From Augochlora pura (Eukaryota > Arthropoda > Insecta > Hymenoptera > Halictidae): a DNA stretch of 64,000 bases. The first letter of the stretch is position 1, and the number at the start of each line of letters is the position of its first letter. This document shows, in pieces, positions 13,218-26,100 of this stretch. Made by a program: the position numbers and the translations under genes. The notes beneath the pieces were generated by a model that saw only the letters and a list, made by a program, of their open reading frames with translations, had not been told where the DNA came from and did not search any database. The stretch is taken from positions 1,426,001-1,490,000 of the forward strand of contig NC_135780.1 of the NCBI RefSeq assembly GCF_028453695.1, read 5' to 3'.

Positions 13218-13505
13218 ATGAGCGAGAAGGAATGCGCTGACACGCTGTCCCGTTGCATCGCGAGACCTGCCAGGACTCCGGAGCGTCTCGATCCCGCCAG
13301 CGAAAGTGCAAGTCCCGTCTTCCCAGCGCGGATCCTGTCGCGGGCCGACCGGCTCGCCGGAATCCACCGAGACGCGATCGAAGGTCAAGGGTTTTCAGGG
13401 AGATTTAGCCAACATTGTTGCAGAGCCTGTTCAAATAATAAATATAAAAAATATTGTTGCAGAGCTTCTGTCTTATGTGGAGCATCGATTGGATCGTCGC
13501 CCTGA
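13218..13505 (+). CDS. candidate 95-codon open frame in a CpG-rich block
   Basis: The frame begins with ATG in a favourable context (A at -3, ...GGCAGC before ATG) and reads MSEKECADTL onward. It lies at the end of a strongly CpG- and GC-rich block (about 12840-13400) that could be a promoter region. From about 13405 it runs into a decayed tandem repeat, so only the first 60 or so codons are plausible, and the nearest GT in that zone (GTCAAG at 13383) is a weak donor. Other frames overlap it. No domain is recognised. It could equally be chance. Confidence 0.15.
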   Translation: MSEKECADTLSRCIARPARTPERLDPASESASPVFPARILSRADRLAGIHRDAIEGQGFSGRFSQHCCRACSNNKYKKYCCRASVLCGASIGSSP

Positions 13506-13760
13506 CATAACCTGCTTACGGCGCGTTGATGCTAATAGAAAATCAAAGACGAATGCACTATTTCCGGTAGAATTTTGATTTCGTTATTGCAGAGATTCCG
13601 ACTTCCAAATCCTATAGAAACCAATTAGAACATAGTTGTTCTTAGAACATGCTGATAGAAAATCGAGGGAACCAGGAAACATTTCAAGGAGAAATCGAAC
13701 TTTATCGTTGTTGAACTTCTGTCTTACGAAGAACATCAATTAGAATCATCGTTTCCGAAA
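13405..13760 (+). repeat. decayed tandem repeat, about 120-130 bp unit
   Basis: A core reading ATTGTTGCAGAGCTTCTGTC recurs at about 13413, 13452, 13583 and 13704. A second core, GATGCTAATAGAAAATC at 13528, recurs as CATGCTGATAGAAAATC at 13648. Copies at 13452 and 13704 also share TCTTA-nnn-GAGCATC-ATTGGATC. Spacing is 120-131 bp, apart from an extra short copy 39 bp before the second. Identity is roughly 60-75 percent by eye. Confidence 0.65.
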
Positions 13761-14380
13761 AGAAAGGATGAGTTTCACTTTGGGAATAGGGCCTATGGAA
13801 CGGTTATCTCGACGAGAAGATAGCGAGTAACTGTAACCGAGCTGGCTGAAGAAGTCGTCACTTTGTAGCCGTTTCGAGATTACTTAGAAAAGGAAACATC
13901 GGGGCGTGGATTCTGGAGTAAATTCCCGGTAAGTGGTATGTTCCGGTCACTGGCCAGACTACTCCCTGGCGTCTGAAAGCGAGCGCTTTAAGAATTTTAA
14001 TTGGCGTTGCGATGAAGCCAAATTGGAGTGCCATAAATTCGCAGAAGAGTGTTTTACGATTCTATCTCGCGCAGTCGGGCAAGTAAGAAAGTGCTACATT
14101 CGGAAGGCATCCCCGTAACAAATCAAGGCACGAACGTGCTCGAGTGAAATGTTGACAATTAAGACAACAAGAGGCTGCTCGGATGCTATCTGAGCCTCCA
14201 TTAGCGAAGCACCGCGATCAAACTGTCCGCAGGCGTGTTACAATTGAAATGCAACAAGGTGTCTATAATTAGCCTAAACGAGCTCGCGGATAAGCAGCCG
14301 GCCGATTAGAATCGCAATCGTTTTAATCGGCAGGATTAAGCCGACCATTGTTATCGGGCCGAGCGAAGACGATCTCTGCC
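13761..14380. other. non-coding stretch, nothing recognised
   Basis: Mixed composition with one short open frame near 13933-14118 that lacks any recognisable feature. Confidence 0.45.
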
Positions 14381-14400
14381 TCGCCTCGCCTCGCCTCGCC
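14381..14400 (+). repeat. pentanucleotide microsatellite (TCGCC)4
   Basis: Four perfect TCGCC units. Read on the minus strand this is GGCGA, a rotation of the GAGGC motif at 10811, so the same pentamer occurs twice about 3.5 kb apart in opposite orientation. Confidence 0.85.
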
Positions 14401-15682
14401 AGGCCGTGCCGGGCTATTGTCCCGCCGCGAACTTTATACGATTACGACATTGGTTGCACCGACTCGTATAGAAATGCTAATGGGGAATGCCGAGCTAGCA
14501 TCGCCGCGTTTTCTAATGATTGGCGTCACCTTCGCCATCGTCGCCAGCGCGTTCGGGACGCCTCGCGTCAACAACCTCTTGGCGGAACTTGTTCCATCGT
14601 GTCAACGTCCACCCGACGCGCTCGCGAAACCGAATCGATGCGATGCATAACATTTTGTAATCCCCTTGGGACTGCGAATCACGGTGAAATCACCGAACCA
14701 GCATAATTACGGCAGCAATAGCCTTCATTATGCGACGAATGACATACCTCAAGAATGTAAATGTCTTATAATCAGGACACATTGAGATTGCAATTTGGTC
14801 CCCGGGACAGACGGAGCTTAAATGTTTAGTCGAACAGATGCAACATAGATTTTTAAAATTTGCATTTTATTGCTATTTTAATGTCTACTTTATTTTGCGC
14901 ATCGACTTTTTCCTGTAACTTTTGGTCGATATCGCGACTAGACAGATGCCTCTTAATATTTTACACCAATGGCCCATTACTTTTATTCTTAATTCGCTGA
15001 AATTATTTAACGAAAAAAGATATTTCTATTTAACTCAAGTTTATCGGAATTCGTCAAGATAATTTGTATTTTCATCCGTAGTCAACACTAATAAGGCAAA
15101 ATAATAATCCACTGTTGGGAAAGCGAAAATATTGCCAACAGCGATGTCCATTGTCCAAGGAATATGTCTTGGTTAACCATGCAAATTGCGACAGAGCATC
15201 GTTGATAATTCTTCGCGCATTGGCAGCAACTAACCAAACAGCGAGAACCGGAAGAGACTCGTGCAATAGAATAGTATTGGTTACAGGAACTGGCGGCGCG
15301 TTGGCAAACCTGTTCGCATGCTGCTACTATGTAATAATGCGCGGTGGAATAAGTTGTTCCTGGCGATAGCTTGTATATTGCGCAAGACGAACCAATGCAA
15401 CGGGATAAATAGTAATTACGTGGATAATATAAGTGAGGAAAGTATGCGCACTATTCGAGGAGGGTGGTGAAAGCATGGAATGCAGCTTGAACGCGGACAC
15501 ATAAATCGTGGTTACGAGTTGCGTTTTTCTGGATTGCCCCTGGCTCTCAGGGACACTTTTCACTTTCACGCTTTTGTCCCATCTATCCCCCGATTTCTGC
15601 TTCTGTTCCCGTTCTTCTGTTCCGCTGACAACGACTGCGTAACCGAAATACATTTCTTCATTCACAGTAAAACGATTTTTCC
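14401..15682. other. non-coding stretch
   Basis: The part from 14830 to 15110 is AT-rich. A frame of 195 codons with an ATG start runs from 15480 to 16067. It has many aromatic and Ser residues, no recognised domain, and is largely built on a decayed repeat with an overlapping frame of 162 codons opposite. I treat it as non-coding. Confidence 0.35.
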
Positions 15683-15960
15683 AAATCGCGGTTTCTTTCT
15701 TCTCAAGATCCAACTCTATCACTCTCACAGCTTCAACAGCTCTCCAAGCTTCGTATACGTAGACTCGATCAACTTTCCTTATCAGTCCGTTTCCCCGTTG
15801 CTCAAGGTTCGACATTATGACCTTTCACTTCGTCAACGTGTTCGACCCGTGTGCTTTTACTTTAGAAAGACTCTAGACTTCGTAAATATCGACTCAATAG
15901 GTTTCGCTATCGGACGTTTCTCCGCTTCAGGAGCCTCAATTCATCGATCTGGACTTTTAG
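15683..15960 (+). repeat. weak tandem repeat, about 129-bp offset
   Basis: The segment starting TCGTATACGTAGACTCGAT at 15751 resembles the segment starting TCGTAAATATCGACTCAAT at 15880, an offset of 129 bp. The following ATCnGnC-GTTTC-CCG is also shared. A weaker related stretch begins near 15683. Identity by eye is near 70 percent over about 47 bp with two small gaps. Confidence 0.4.
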
Positions 15961-16069
15961 GAAGGTTCCGTCACGTTATCAACCTGTCTCTATTTTGTAC
16001 ACCCCTAGTCCTGGCAACTGCAGCTACCACATCATTCCTTCACCCATTCTCAAAATTCCCAGCTTGATC

Positions 16070-19000
16070 GATATTCAATTTCAACGAATCGATCGACGCC
16101 CTACACCTCTTCTCGCCGCGACAGCCAGTAACCAGGCCTAGACGAAAGCCTTTCACGTTGATCTCCGGAGCGAGAACGAGTGTCGCAACTCGATCGCTTC
16201 TCTATCGAAGAGATCCACGAGAAAGTGGCGACGAAGGATGGGGGTGGCGCGTGCTCGTGAGCGCGATTAGCGTGCAGAGGCGTGACTCGTTAGCGTGCAA
16301 CGTGCTCCAGCGCGGACCGGCGTGGGCGCTAGTGATGGAACGGGTTACATAAACGTCAAGCAGGAACTGGGATCGGTGGAAGGCCAATGTCCTGACCGGC
16401 CGTGGCTCTCGTAATAAAGAAAACTCGCGGCAACCGAATGGTTTCTCCGCGATACGCGGGTCCGCTCGAAACCGTGTCCCACGGGGAAAAGTAACCGGCG
16501 GCGTCGCGCCGCGGCGCTGATAAATAAGAGAACCACCGGCTAGGAAACGAGCCGGTGAAAAGAGCTACTCTGTCGACTGGCACGATCGCCAGATGCCTGA
16601 GCTAGTCGTATACTTTCATGAAAGTGCACCGTTTTCTTTGGACCTTTCTACTTTATCGGCGCCTCGCCGCGCTGCTGCGATAGAAGAAACGGATCGGCGG
16701 TGATTCCTTCTACGCGACTGCACAACTCTCGCTTCATAATTCCTGTTGTATCCTATTCTCTGATGCCGCTGATGAAATTATTTGTTGTATATTGTGCAGC
16801 GGAATTTTTTATCTGACGAATTAGTTACCGATAAAACTGCTTAATAACGATTTCCGTGGTTCGATAACTGAGAATTTAAATCGCGGATTTGAAGGTAGAT
16901 GTTGGCCTGTTAGAGAAATTGCGATATCCTTTAGGTTGAAACCCACTTAGGATATTACGGACAATTAGGTCTACTATTAGATCTATCGGTCAGTCTGATA
17001 TTATCATTCAATTTTTAGTGGTATGTACATGTTATTTGAGACATATATTTATTGTACCTAGTATTTAAAAATTGCTATTAGAGTGTGAAGAGGTTATAAG
17101 TAACGACGGAAGTAATATTGTGCAATGAAATGTATGAAAAATTTGCTATTTTCTTTTACATCGCAAACGAGACGACCTTAATTGATAGAATGCGAAGGGT
17201 GTGGCTGTGGAAGAGGGTAACACCCCTCTGTGTCGACGAATGACGAATGACCAAGAGGGTACCATGTGCTCTCTCTCTATTTTAGGTATTGCGGACTACT
17301 AATGTTCGCAGTAAACGAACACGATTCTTCTAAAATAAGAATCTCTCCAATTATGGTTTGTCAACTACGTCGTTCAATGATGGATCGGGCACACCCAACG
17401 ATTCCCTGAATCGATCGGAGATTGTACTAAATCTTCGTCGTACGTTCGCACAAGAACGTACGAACCGATCGAGGGGAGGAGATTGGCTCTGATCGAACAA
17501 CGCTAATTGATCTGTCCTCGCAGATCGTACGGAACAAACGTCGCTTTGTACAGAAGGATCGCGAAGCATTGACCCTGGAGTAACGCTGAACGCTCCAGTT
17601 CCAGCAGATAGAACGAAGAAAGGAGGACGAGGCGATCGCGGATCGTCAACGAGAACCGCAAAAAGCTCGCGAGAAGCTGACAAACGCTGCAACCACTTGG
17701 AACTGCGACTGTTCTTCGAGGAGGGGAGGATGCTTAACGGTTTACGACGTCGTTCAGTCGACCGACCCGTCGCGTCGCGTTCGACGGCTATCAGGCTTTG
17801 TTTTCCACTGGCGATCCGCGTTAACATAATTAGCCCCGACATTTCAGCGCTGGCGCGATAAAAAACGAAGAAAGAGGTGACGAGAGCCAAAGTGGCTCAG
17901 CTAGGCTAATAAGTGGAAATTAAAGCGAAGCCGAGGAACGCAATGTGGCCGACGCGCGTCTGGCATAGATCGCGCGGATAGCCGCCGAAACGCCGGAGAA
18001 AACCGCCGACGAAATTGCTTCCTCGTATCGGAAGTGGTATCTCTCATTTCGAGGCAGAGCTGCGAGGAACTTGCGATACCGAGCTTCGGCTGCAACCTGT
18101 TCCTCCTAGAAAGCACCGAGAAGCGGTTCTGCGAAAATAAAAACCGATTCACCGGACTTCGATCAGCGCAACCAAGTAACTCTCCGATCTTGCTGCGTTC
18201 GGCGAGATCAGCACGAATTCCTGCGCCCTGTTTCGCTTAGGACGAAACGAGCTCCTCGTCCGCAGCCTTCGGACAGAAACCGAATCTCCGCGAGCGATCT
18301 GGACCCGGTCGTGGCAGCCTTTCTAGCTCTATCGCCACTTTCGAGCAGGTTCGCCGCCGCCGCCGCCGCTCGGCTCGAAAAGAATCGAGCGATTCGAGAG
18401 CGCGGTGCGCCGCCGGCGAAGAGGAGGCGAGAGAGAGACTTTCGAATGTGCGAATGCACTTGCCGCGCGGAAACTTTCTTCGTGGACGGGAGAGCTCGAG
18501 AAAGCAAGTTGCTCCCGTCGCAGCCGCATTTCATAACTGCTCAACGTTCCGTAACCGCGCGAGCCAGAAACACAACGGACGAACGCGAATGCCTGCCGCG
18601 AACCGTCATATCTGCGATAATCTGCTGGCCACGCGCGTAACAGATGCGTGTAACACGCGCGGGCCACGCGTTCCTCGCGCGAGCCCCGGCCAGCGGCACG
18701 TGAAACGCGAAAAATCGTTTAGCGAGTCGATTTCGGCCGATCCGAAGCGATCTCTGCTTTCACCGAGGCTGACTACTTCCCCTTGGTTCAGAAATATCGC
18801 TGCATTATCTATGTTTTATATAATCTTTGGTGAGGAGGCAGAGCCTAACGTTGTTTGATTAAATAAGTAACTTCAACTTCGCAGAATTTTCGAGTTCGGC
18901 AGCTGTAGACTCAGATACGTGACATTTCCAACAATTTAAACGAGTATGTAAAGAAAGGATCTTATCTTGTTGCCGTTTAGTATGATTGGTACTAGGAAGC

Positions 19001-21674
19001 GAGCCGTTCTACGAAATGTTTAACACTATATTTACGAATAACTGCGAAACCAACTATTTCCGACAATTAATTGAATTAGCCAAACTAAATCCTAGTCCTA
19101 GATCCTAACTGTAATCGAACGGAACTCACTTCCGCCCGCTTAACCGGCAACAAAACTGAACAATAAATCGCGGGATGAGAAAGAACGTTCGCCCGCGGGA
19201 GCTGCATTCTATCAAAATCACCAGCTTCGGAAACACTTTCTTCTCGATGGCCCCGATCATCATTTCCCGCGGAGCAGGAGAAAGGCGCGGGAGGGGGAGA
19301 CCCCCCTGGAAATTGCAAATCGGCCGGCAGTTTCAGTGACAGTGTCACGCGCAGGTAATCGGAGAAAGTCGTTGACCCCGTTCGTGTAACCTGACGAACA
19401 ACCGTGTGTCCCTATACACTTGCGACATCCAGGACCCTGAATCGGCGAAATTCCTGTCGAGTCGGCCGATGTCGAAAACTGTCGGCGTTTAACGACCCTG
19501 CCGCGACCCCAGCCACCGGTCGATCCCACGAAGTTCGAACCGACCTAGAGGAGATAGATCCTCTCGATCGTTGCCGACGTCGTGTCGTAACAGCGGCAAG
19601 GGTTTCGATTAGCCGAGCGATTTCTAGGTATTCCGATGAAAGCGGTAGGGTTCTATCTTTAAGTCGACGCGACCAGGTGAGAATAATATTCGTTCGAAAC
19701 GATTATTTAATTGCGCAAGTTCTCGCTGAGATTTTGAATATATTTCTCTGTTACCTGCTTGTATTGTTTGAGGTTCGATTTAATCGCTTCCCGTACTATT
19801 TAGCTCGACAAAACTCGGGCCCGAGCGCTACGCCTCAACGCGCGCTAAACAGACCAGACTGATGTTTGTAAAGAGTCGCAATACGAACCGAAATGTAAAT
19901 CCCGCGATACCTGTGGTATAGTATCTGGCACAAGTTCGCGAGTCTGCTCGCAATATTCATGTTTGGGCCAAAATCTTCATCGCAAGTCTGACTCGCTAAA
20001 GTAAGGGAAGTGGTTAATTCAATCTATTTAGATCTTTTACTGTTTAATCCTCGAACGGTGCACTCCTTTTATGATCACGTGTTCTTTTATTAGATTAGAT
20101 TTAGACTAGGAATATTGTGAAATTATTTCTGAAGGAAGAATGTAGAGACTCGTTGAAAATTGGCAATGAAATCGGGTATCGAAGAATTGCAACCGAATCG
20201 GCGGTGATACGGGCGCGCTGCTCTAGAAACTGCAGCCGCAGAAGGTGGGAATGGCCCGGAAGGGTAAGAAAGCGGAACGGTGAACACCGCGTTACATGTA
20301 CTTGAAACTTGAACGTGGCTCATGACACGCCGCGCCGGTGTCGCGAACGCGTATTTTCTTCCTGGCGAATCCCTCGACCGATTGTTTCCCCCCCTTCGGC
20401 AACCGGTTTCCCGCGCGTTCTGTTCAGCGGCCCCATCGCGAAAAACAAAAAGCAGGAAACTCGTTATTGCGCACACGCTTCTGACCGTTTGAATTATTAA
20501 GTGTCGGATCTACAAAGTAGCGCAGAGTTCGCATTACAGATACATTTCTATGTTTCTATAGACTAACTTTAGGGGGGAGTAAATTTTTCCAAAAATAAGT
20601 AAGATCGTTTAATTCATTACCGAATAGGGATGGTCGATCGTTCGGTAGATTCAAGGACAATCGTCGGGGGTGGTGAGAGCAAGTTGGCGGATAGAACTGG
20701 AATGGAAGAATTGCAGTTTATGGTTGGGCTGATAAGGTCGGGTCGTCGCATCGTCGCGTGAAACGCGCGCCGGATAATTACGCGAGATACAACGGCCTCG
20801 CTTTCACGCCTCGCGTCCGTTCGATTGTAAAAGTATCGTGGCCAATGAACCGTGGCGAAAACAGTGTCGTTAGATATCAGGGACAAGCGGTTTTGCGCCG
20901 ATGTTTTCAATTACCGCATTGTCACGCCACTTTTCTCGCGGTTTCGGTCGCCAACTGCGAAACTCCTGCCGCGAGCTACACGCTCAGGTAAATTTCTACG
21001 ACGTCTTCATCCTCATTTACGCATTGCCCAGTATCCTACGCGATATCGGTTTTACGATGAAAATGAAAACTTCCAAAACATTCGACTATCAAAATCTCGA
21101 GAAACTTTCTAGCGACCTGGCAGATTTTCTCTTTGTTCCACGTTAATCACTTTTTAACAATTAATCTCGTCGTTGTCCGATTAGTCCGGTAGTTCTAACT
21201 AGTCGACAAGATTGTTTAAACTCGAAACAACGTATAGTATTTTTCCGGATTGAATAAATCTTGTCGGGGTTTTAGAGAACGTAAATGTTTTTGGTTGCGT
21301 GGAGAAACAGGCGCTCGAGCCAAGGCGTGAAAACGATATTAACGAAATCCCGTCGCCGGAAACGCGGAACACCACGGCCATAATTTCACGACGAAACAGG
21401 GGGTGAACGATGTCGACAGGACGAGAATAACTAATGGGGGAGCGGCGCGGGTGACTGGCGGCATTTTTGAACATCTGCCGAGGACAAGTAATTATTTCTC
21501 TCTTTCCGGGGCGAGGAGACGCGGCGAAAATTGATGTTCCTCGCCGAGCATTTTTCGTGAGCAGCCGACGAAACCTCCGTAACTCGCTTCCAGCTGTTCG
21601 ATAAAAAATTCCACCGACCTCCAATCTCCACGGAAAATAAACATTCCCCCCGGGTGTCGCCATTAATATTGCGC
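16070..21674. other. long non-coding stretch
   Basis: A perfect 8-bp inverted repeat (CACCGGCT / AGCCGGTG) with an 8-nt loop lies at 16534-16557. A (CGC)n run lies at 18352-18370. Minus-strand frame 17351-17890 (179 codons) has no ATG start and no motif. CpG-rich blocks at 18200-18720 and 19100-19560 carry overlapping frames on both strands. No gene is supported. Confidence 0.4.
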
Positions 21675-21729
21675 CGATAACGAGCACCGAGGGGCCAAAG
21701 ACTTCTAGCCATCGGTGCTCGTGTTATCG
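21675..21729 (+). other. strong imperfect hairpin, 19 bp in 55 nt
   Basis: The 5' arm CGATAAC-GAGCACCGA (21675-21690) pairs fully with TCGGTGCTC-GT-GTTATCG (21712-21729), with a single 2-nt bulge (GT at 21721). After a small internal loop GGC (21693) pairs with GCC (21708), leaving a 12-nt terminal loop. The size approaches that of a small microRNA precursor, but the stem is shorter than usual for one and neither arm matches a known microRNA seed that I recognise. It may be a structured RNA element or an old inverted duplication. Confidence 0.55.
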
Positions 21730-22319
21730 TTCTGATTCTTGTTCTCGTTCAAGGACTATTTCTTTATTAGCGCTTCGACTCCATTCGTTTAGATTAAACT
21801 ATTCATTTAAAAAACAATTTGGTATAAACAAAGAATTTTTAAAAAACGTTTCAGCTTGAATACATTTTTTTTACAGAAATGGTAAGCGTAAAAGAAACAG
21901 CCATGCGTTAGACATTCTAGTCGCGCATAGGGCGCTGGAAATATTTTCTAAAAATGTTTAAAATGAAACATTTGTATTTTTCTACTGTACGGTGTAGCTA
22001 TGCCTATCCAAGAATCGAGCCATTCTCGAAAATTTTGAGAAATAAGAAAAAGGCAGCGCCTCGAAAGAAAGTGACGGTATGAGGGAAAGGTCGACTTCCT
22101 TTCTCTATAATAAAAATCAGAAAAGAATTAAGCCGTTGTTAGCACTTTATCGACCGGTCATTCGGACGTAAAAATTTTCGTTTCTATTTTGATTTTGTTT
22201 ATCTTATTAATTGCGAAAGATATTTAATATTTAAAAATTTATATAATAATATCGAAGCTTGTAGTACAATTTAACACATTTATCTCAATAATAGATAACA
22301 AATTAGGGTTTACTATGGC
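21730..22319. other. AT-rich non-coding stretch
   Basis: Runs of A and T with reduced CpG compared with the flanks. Nothing recognised. Confidence 0.45.
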
Positions 22320-22381
22320 AACCGATTCACAGGCTACCGATCGGGGGGGAAAAGCCGATTTATAAGCTACCGGTCGATAAA
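22320..22381 (+). repeat. two-copy 32-bp tandem repeat
   Basis: ATTCACAGGCTACCGATCGG at 22324 is echoed by ATTTATAAGCTACCGGTCGA 32 bp later. The copies are separated by a run of seven G. Confidence 0.5.
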
Positions 22382-23063
22382 GTGTTAGGAGACGCGAGTG
22401 CTTATTGAGAACGCGTACGCAAAGATTAAAATTAATTGATCGAGCGTAGCCCGATCTTAGATGGCCCGATGTCCGACGCTTTCGAAGACAACTTGGCAAT
22501 TATCAATTCCAGTGGCCGATGAACTCCGGTTTCCGGTTGGATTCGCGCAAACACTCGAGTTCTCTCGGTAACCCGGCCGGCCCGACTCCTATTAACGTTA
22601 TTATGTTATTAGCCGGCAATTGCCGGTCTCGCTGAGGAGCGAACGCCGCGCTGCTCCGGAATAGATCCGATCCGCCGCGCCGCCACAGGCGCCATCGCGA
22701 TCTCTCTGGATCGAGACCGGGCCGCGTAAAAATAGTAGAAATACCTAGCACACCCTGTTACGCCATCGCGATTAAAAGCGGCCGGCATCGACCGCCGTTG
22801 CCTCTGGATCGCTTAATTCGCGTGTGTCACGGGCAATGCTCCTTATGCAATCGAGATTTATGCGTCACGAATCAGCGACGCTCGGCAATTTCAAACGGGC
22901 CGGTGGAATTGGCTGCGAAAGGTTGCGGCTACGCATAGAGAGCTAACCCGTTACACGCCCTTGCTCTGTTCGCTATCCGAGCATCTTTCTCGAATTACTC
23001 GTTTCGTTCGGCAACTCGAACGGCAACTGAATCTAACTGGTATTTCAAATCACCTACATTGCT
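22382..23063. other. CpG-rich stretch with a 14-bp palindrome
   Basis: A perfect CCGGCAATTGCCGG palindrome lies at 22614-22627. The surrounding DNA is CpG-rich without a convincing coding frame. Confidence 0.45.
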
Positions 23064-23150
23064 GGACGTAGGATTTGAACTTGATCGGCGAGCGTTGAAC
23101 TTGAACATGTTCGACGAGATTCAAATTTCACGATGAAATTTCGAGTTTAG
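23064..23150 (+). repeat. short copy of the TTGAACTTGAA minisatellite
   Basis: GGATTTGAACTTGAT at about 23071, GTTGAACTTGAACATG at about 23094 and CGACGAGATTCAAATTTC at 23112 form two to three degenerate units. They share the words CGACGAGATTtgAA and TTGAACTTGAAC with the larger array at 43030-43385, some 20 kb away. Confidence 0.45.
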
Positions 23151-26100
23151 CTGGACAGTTACAATTTATGTTCATAGTTAAATTTTCTATGCAAGTCGGA
23201 TTTGATTCGTATAGACAAGACTTCAATCCTTAGAAGTCTCCAAATCCCGCCTGAAATCGAATTCAACGGTTCTCGCTACCACCACAGAGAGTCGCCGATC
23301 GAAATCGCAGTTTCACCGTTACAACTTAACTTTCAAATCGATCTAGCCCACTTCCGAGAATCCCAGCAGCTAGCGTCTAAGGCCCCGAAAGTCAAACGAT
23401 CGTTCCGAGACGGTTTTCCGAAACCTGTCGCCTGTTTACGAGACCAATGCTAGAGATTGGGCCGCGTGGAAAATACTTCGAGCTAGGCTAATGAGGTGAT
23501 TACTCAGCGGCGATAAGACGGATTCGTTCGATAGGGAAATTCGAGGCGAAACGGAAGAGTGAGGCATCAATTCCACACTGCGGACTTGCGGACCGAATCG
23601 TGCACGAGCTACGCTCTCCTCTCCCGTCTTCGTTTTCTTTTCCAACTAATTATTGCGTCGCACGGCACCACGGGACACGCGCTCGCCGTTTTACGAGGCC
23701 TTGCAACTCATTCACCGGGGCGTTTACGAGCGGCCGTAAATTCGTCTACTAATCGTTACGCGAATAATTCTCGCGTGTCGTTGCCTCGTCGCCGGGCTAA
23801 GTGATTTCGATTCTCTCTTCCCTCTTCCTTCTCCTCTCTCTCCTCTCTCCTCCCTCTCTCTCTCTTCGCGGAGCGCAGCCCTCCGTCCAGCAACCCGCGT
23901 GTAATACCCCAACAATTGCCGGTGTCCATTGATCGTGTGCGCGCACGCAAAAAGTCGCCGGGATGAATTATTACGAGGATGATGTAACAATAAAGTAAAT
24001 CGTAACGGCGGACTGGGGTTGGCTCGCTGATGCAACGCGGTCGTTCAACTTTCCGCTCGCGGCTCGAACCCGATCTAACCGGATGAATGCGTCTCGATGG
24101 AGAAAAGATGGCCGACCGATCGAGAAACCGGGAAATCCGCCAACTAATTTCTAAACCATCAGAAACGAACCACGCAAAAGGGGTCGTATTTTTGACGACT
24201 TTGCGTTTCGGCAGAGCGTTTTCTCAAACAGAATTTTGCCCGTCAGTTTTGGACTATTCAGTTTTTAATAGTCTTCTTTAGAATCTTTGAGATATGTATC
24301 TGTTTATTTAACTATCTACCTGTCTATTTAACTATCTATCTGTCTATAGAAACTGTCGGATGATCGATGATACTGGATTCGTTATCCACTGAAAGCAATT
24401 TGTCATCGAAGAATCTTAGTAAAGAACGTAATGTTCGAAAAAGCAAGTCTAGTCTCCTCGATACCAAGGTTTGTGAAAATATTGCGCAGCAATTGGACGA
24501 TCGAAATCGATCGGAGACCGACGTTTCCGATCGAAGAGTGATTTAAGAATGTTCGAAAGGAGTTAACCTTTAGCACTGGAACCGTCTTCGTATCAGGCAC
24601 GAGGGAAACGATTGCCGGGAGCCGTGACAGCTTGAGCGCGACCGCCATAGTCATAGTCGATCGCATTAGCGCCGATCAGACCGCTAACACGAACACCGCG
24701 CTGACGTGTTTCCACGAGAATTTATATTTCTACTACCGTGACATTTAACTGCTTTCGTTACGCGCTCGTCCACCTAGCAACGCTATTACACATTAATCCC
24801 GCACGGCACCCCGCGACCGGCGAACTATAATCCGACCATTGTTTATTGCGTCATTATAAACTTCGCCGAGCCCCGAGCATTACGTGTCCTCGGTGTTATG
24901 GTAGACAACTTCCAGAACGCCGGCGAGCATTTGTCGCACTTCGGACGACTGTAATCCGCTCGTTACTAATGGAGCGATAGAATCCCGGCGAGTAATAATG
25001 TTTCTCGGCGCGCACTGGCGAAACAACCATCTCGCAATCGAACTGTTTCGCGCGGATTTCGTCGAGAACACGATTTTTACCGATTAATCATCGTTGCACC
25101 GCCGGACCTAAATAGGCTAGTATCTTTTGCTCCAGAACTTGCGTCAGCATCGTTTAGCTGAACTATACTTTAATATTTCGTCTGAGGAATTCATCATAAC
25201 TCGTAGACGCGATTGCATGGTTCCACAGCGGCAACTAACACGTTAATTGCCATTGTACCATTCGTAAAACTATCGTAAAATCGAGGCAATTTATTTGATG
25301 AATCCAAATTGGAAAGTCGAGATTTAGCACTATGCGAATTATTAAGATAAGCAAAGAAAAATTGGTTCAATGGTTGAACTCCGTAAATATCTAATATCGA
25401 TACGGCGCAGAATCGTTGACCATAATTGCGGGAATACAAATGAGTATAAGAATGACCCGCGAGATAATTATACCGTTAGGGGAAGTTTCGCGAATCGGTC
25501 GCGGTTCGAGAAACGTTCTGGAATTCGATGTCCGAGACAATGGCCGTCCGGAACGGAGCCAGAAAACGCTACCGTTCGGGCGCAGCGATCCCTGAACACC
25601 TTTTAACGGTTTCCCGAGGAATGCCGGTTATCTCATCTCGCCTCGGTCGCGGCCGCAGCCGCGTTATCGCCGATCTTCTTTCCTGACCCTCTTCCTTTTC
25701 ACCCGAGACATTTTTCCTCGAGTCTCTGACCAGCGGAGAGACGACCGAGCATCGTGACGCCAGTGCTCCACTTTCCTGAGAACACGCGTGACAGCGGATG
25801 CGCGTCCACGCATAAAACTTGCATCCTCGTATAGAAGTTTAAGTGCAGTAGCCACGCTGTTAAGGTTTTTGCGATTTTTTGCATCGTCACGGCTCGGTAG
25901 AATTTTCCTATTTTGTCAGCGTACCAATATAATACTGGTACAAAGCACTCGTAATGCAAATTCGAACTCGGAGAAATTCTTTGTTTTATGGGCCCGAGTT
26001 CCATGGAGGCCCTGAAAACATTTTTAAAAACAACGGCAAGTTTAACACTTTTATTTTTTGGTTGTTCCCTAAGGTTAGAACTATCTAGGAATCCAGTGGT

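Noticed and set aside
15480..16067. 195-codon ATG-initiated frame
   Set aside because: Built largely on a decayed repeat and mirrored by a 162-codon frame. No domain.
25238..25255. TAACACGTTAATTGCC, similar to a transposon end
   Set aside because: The TTAA flank is incomplete and no partner terminus was found.
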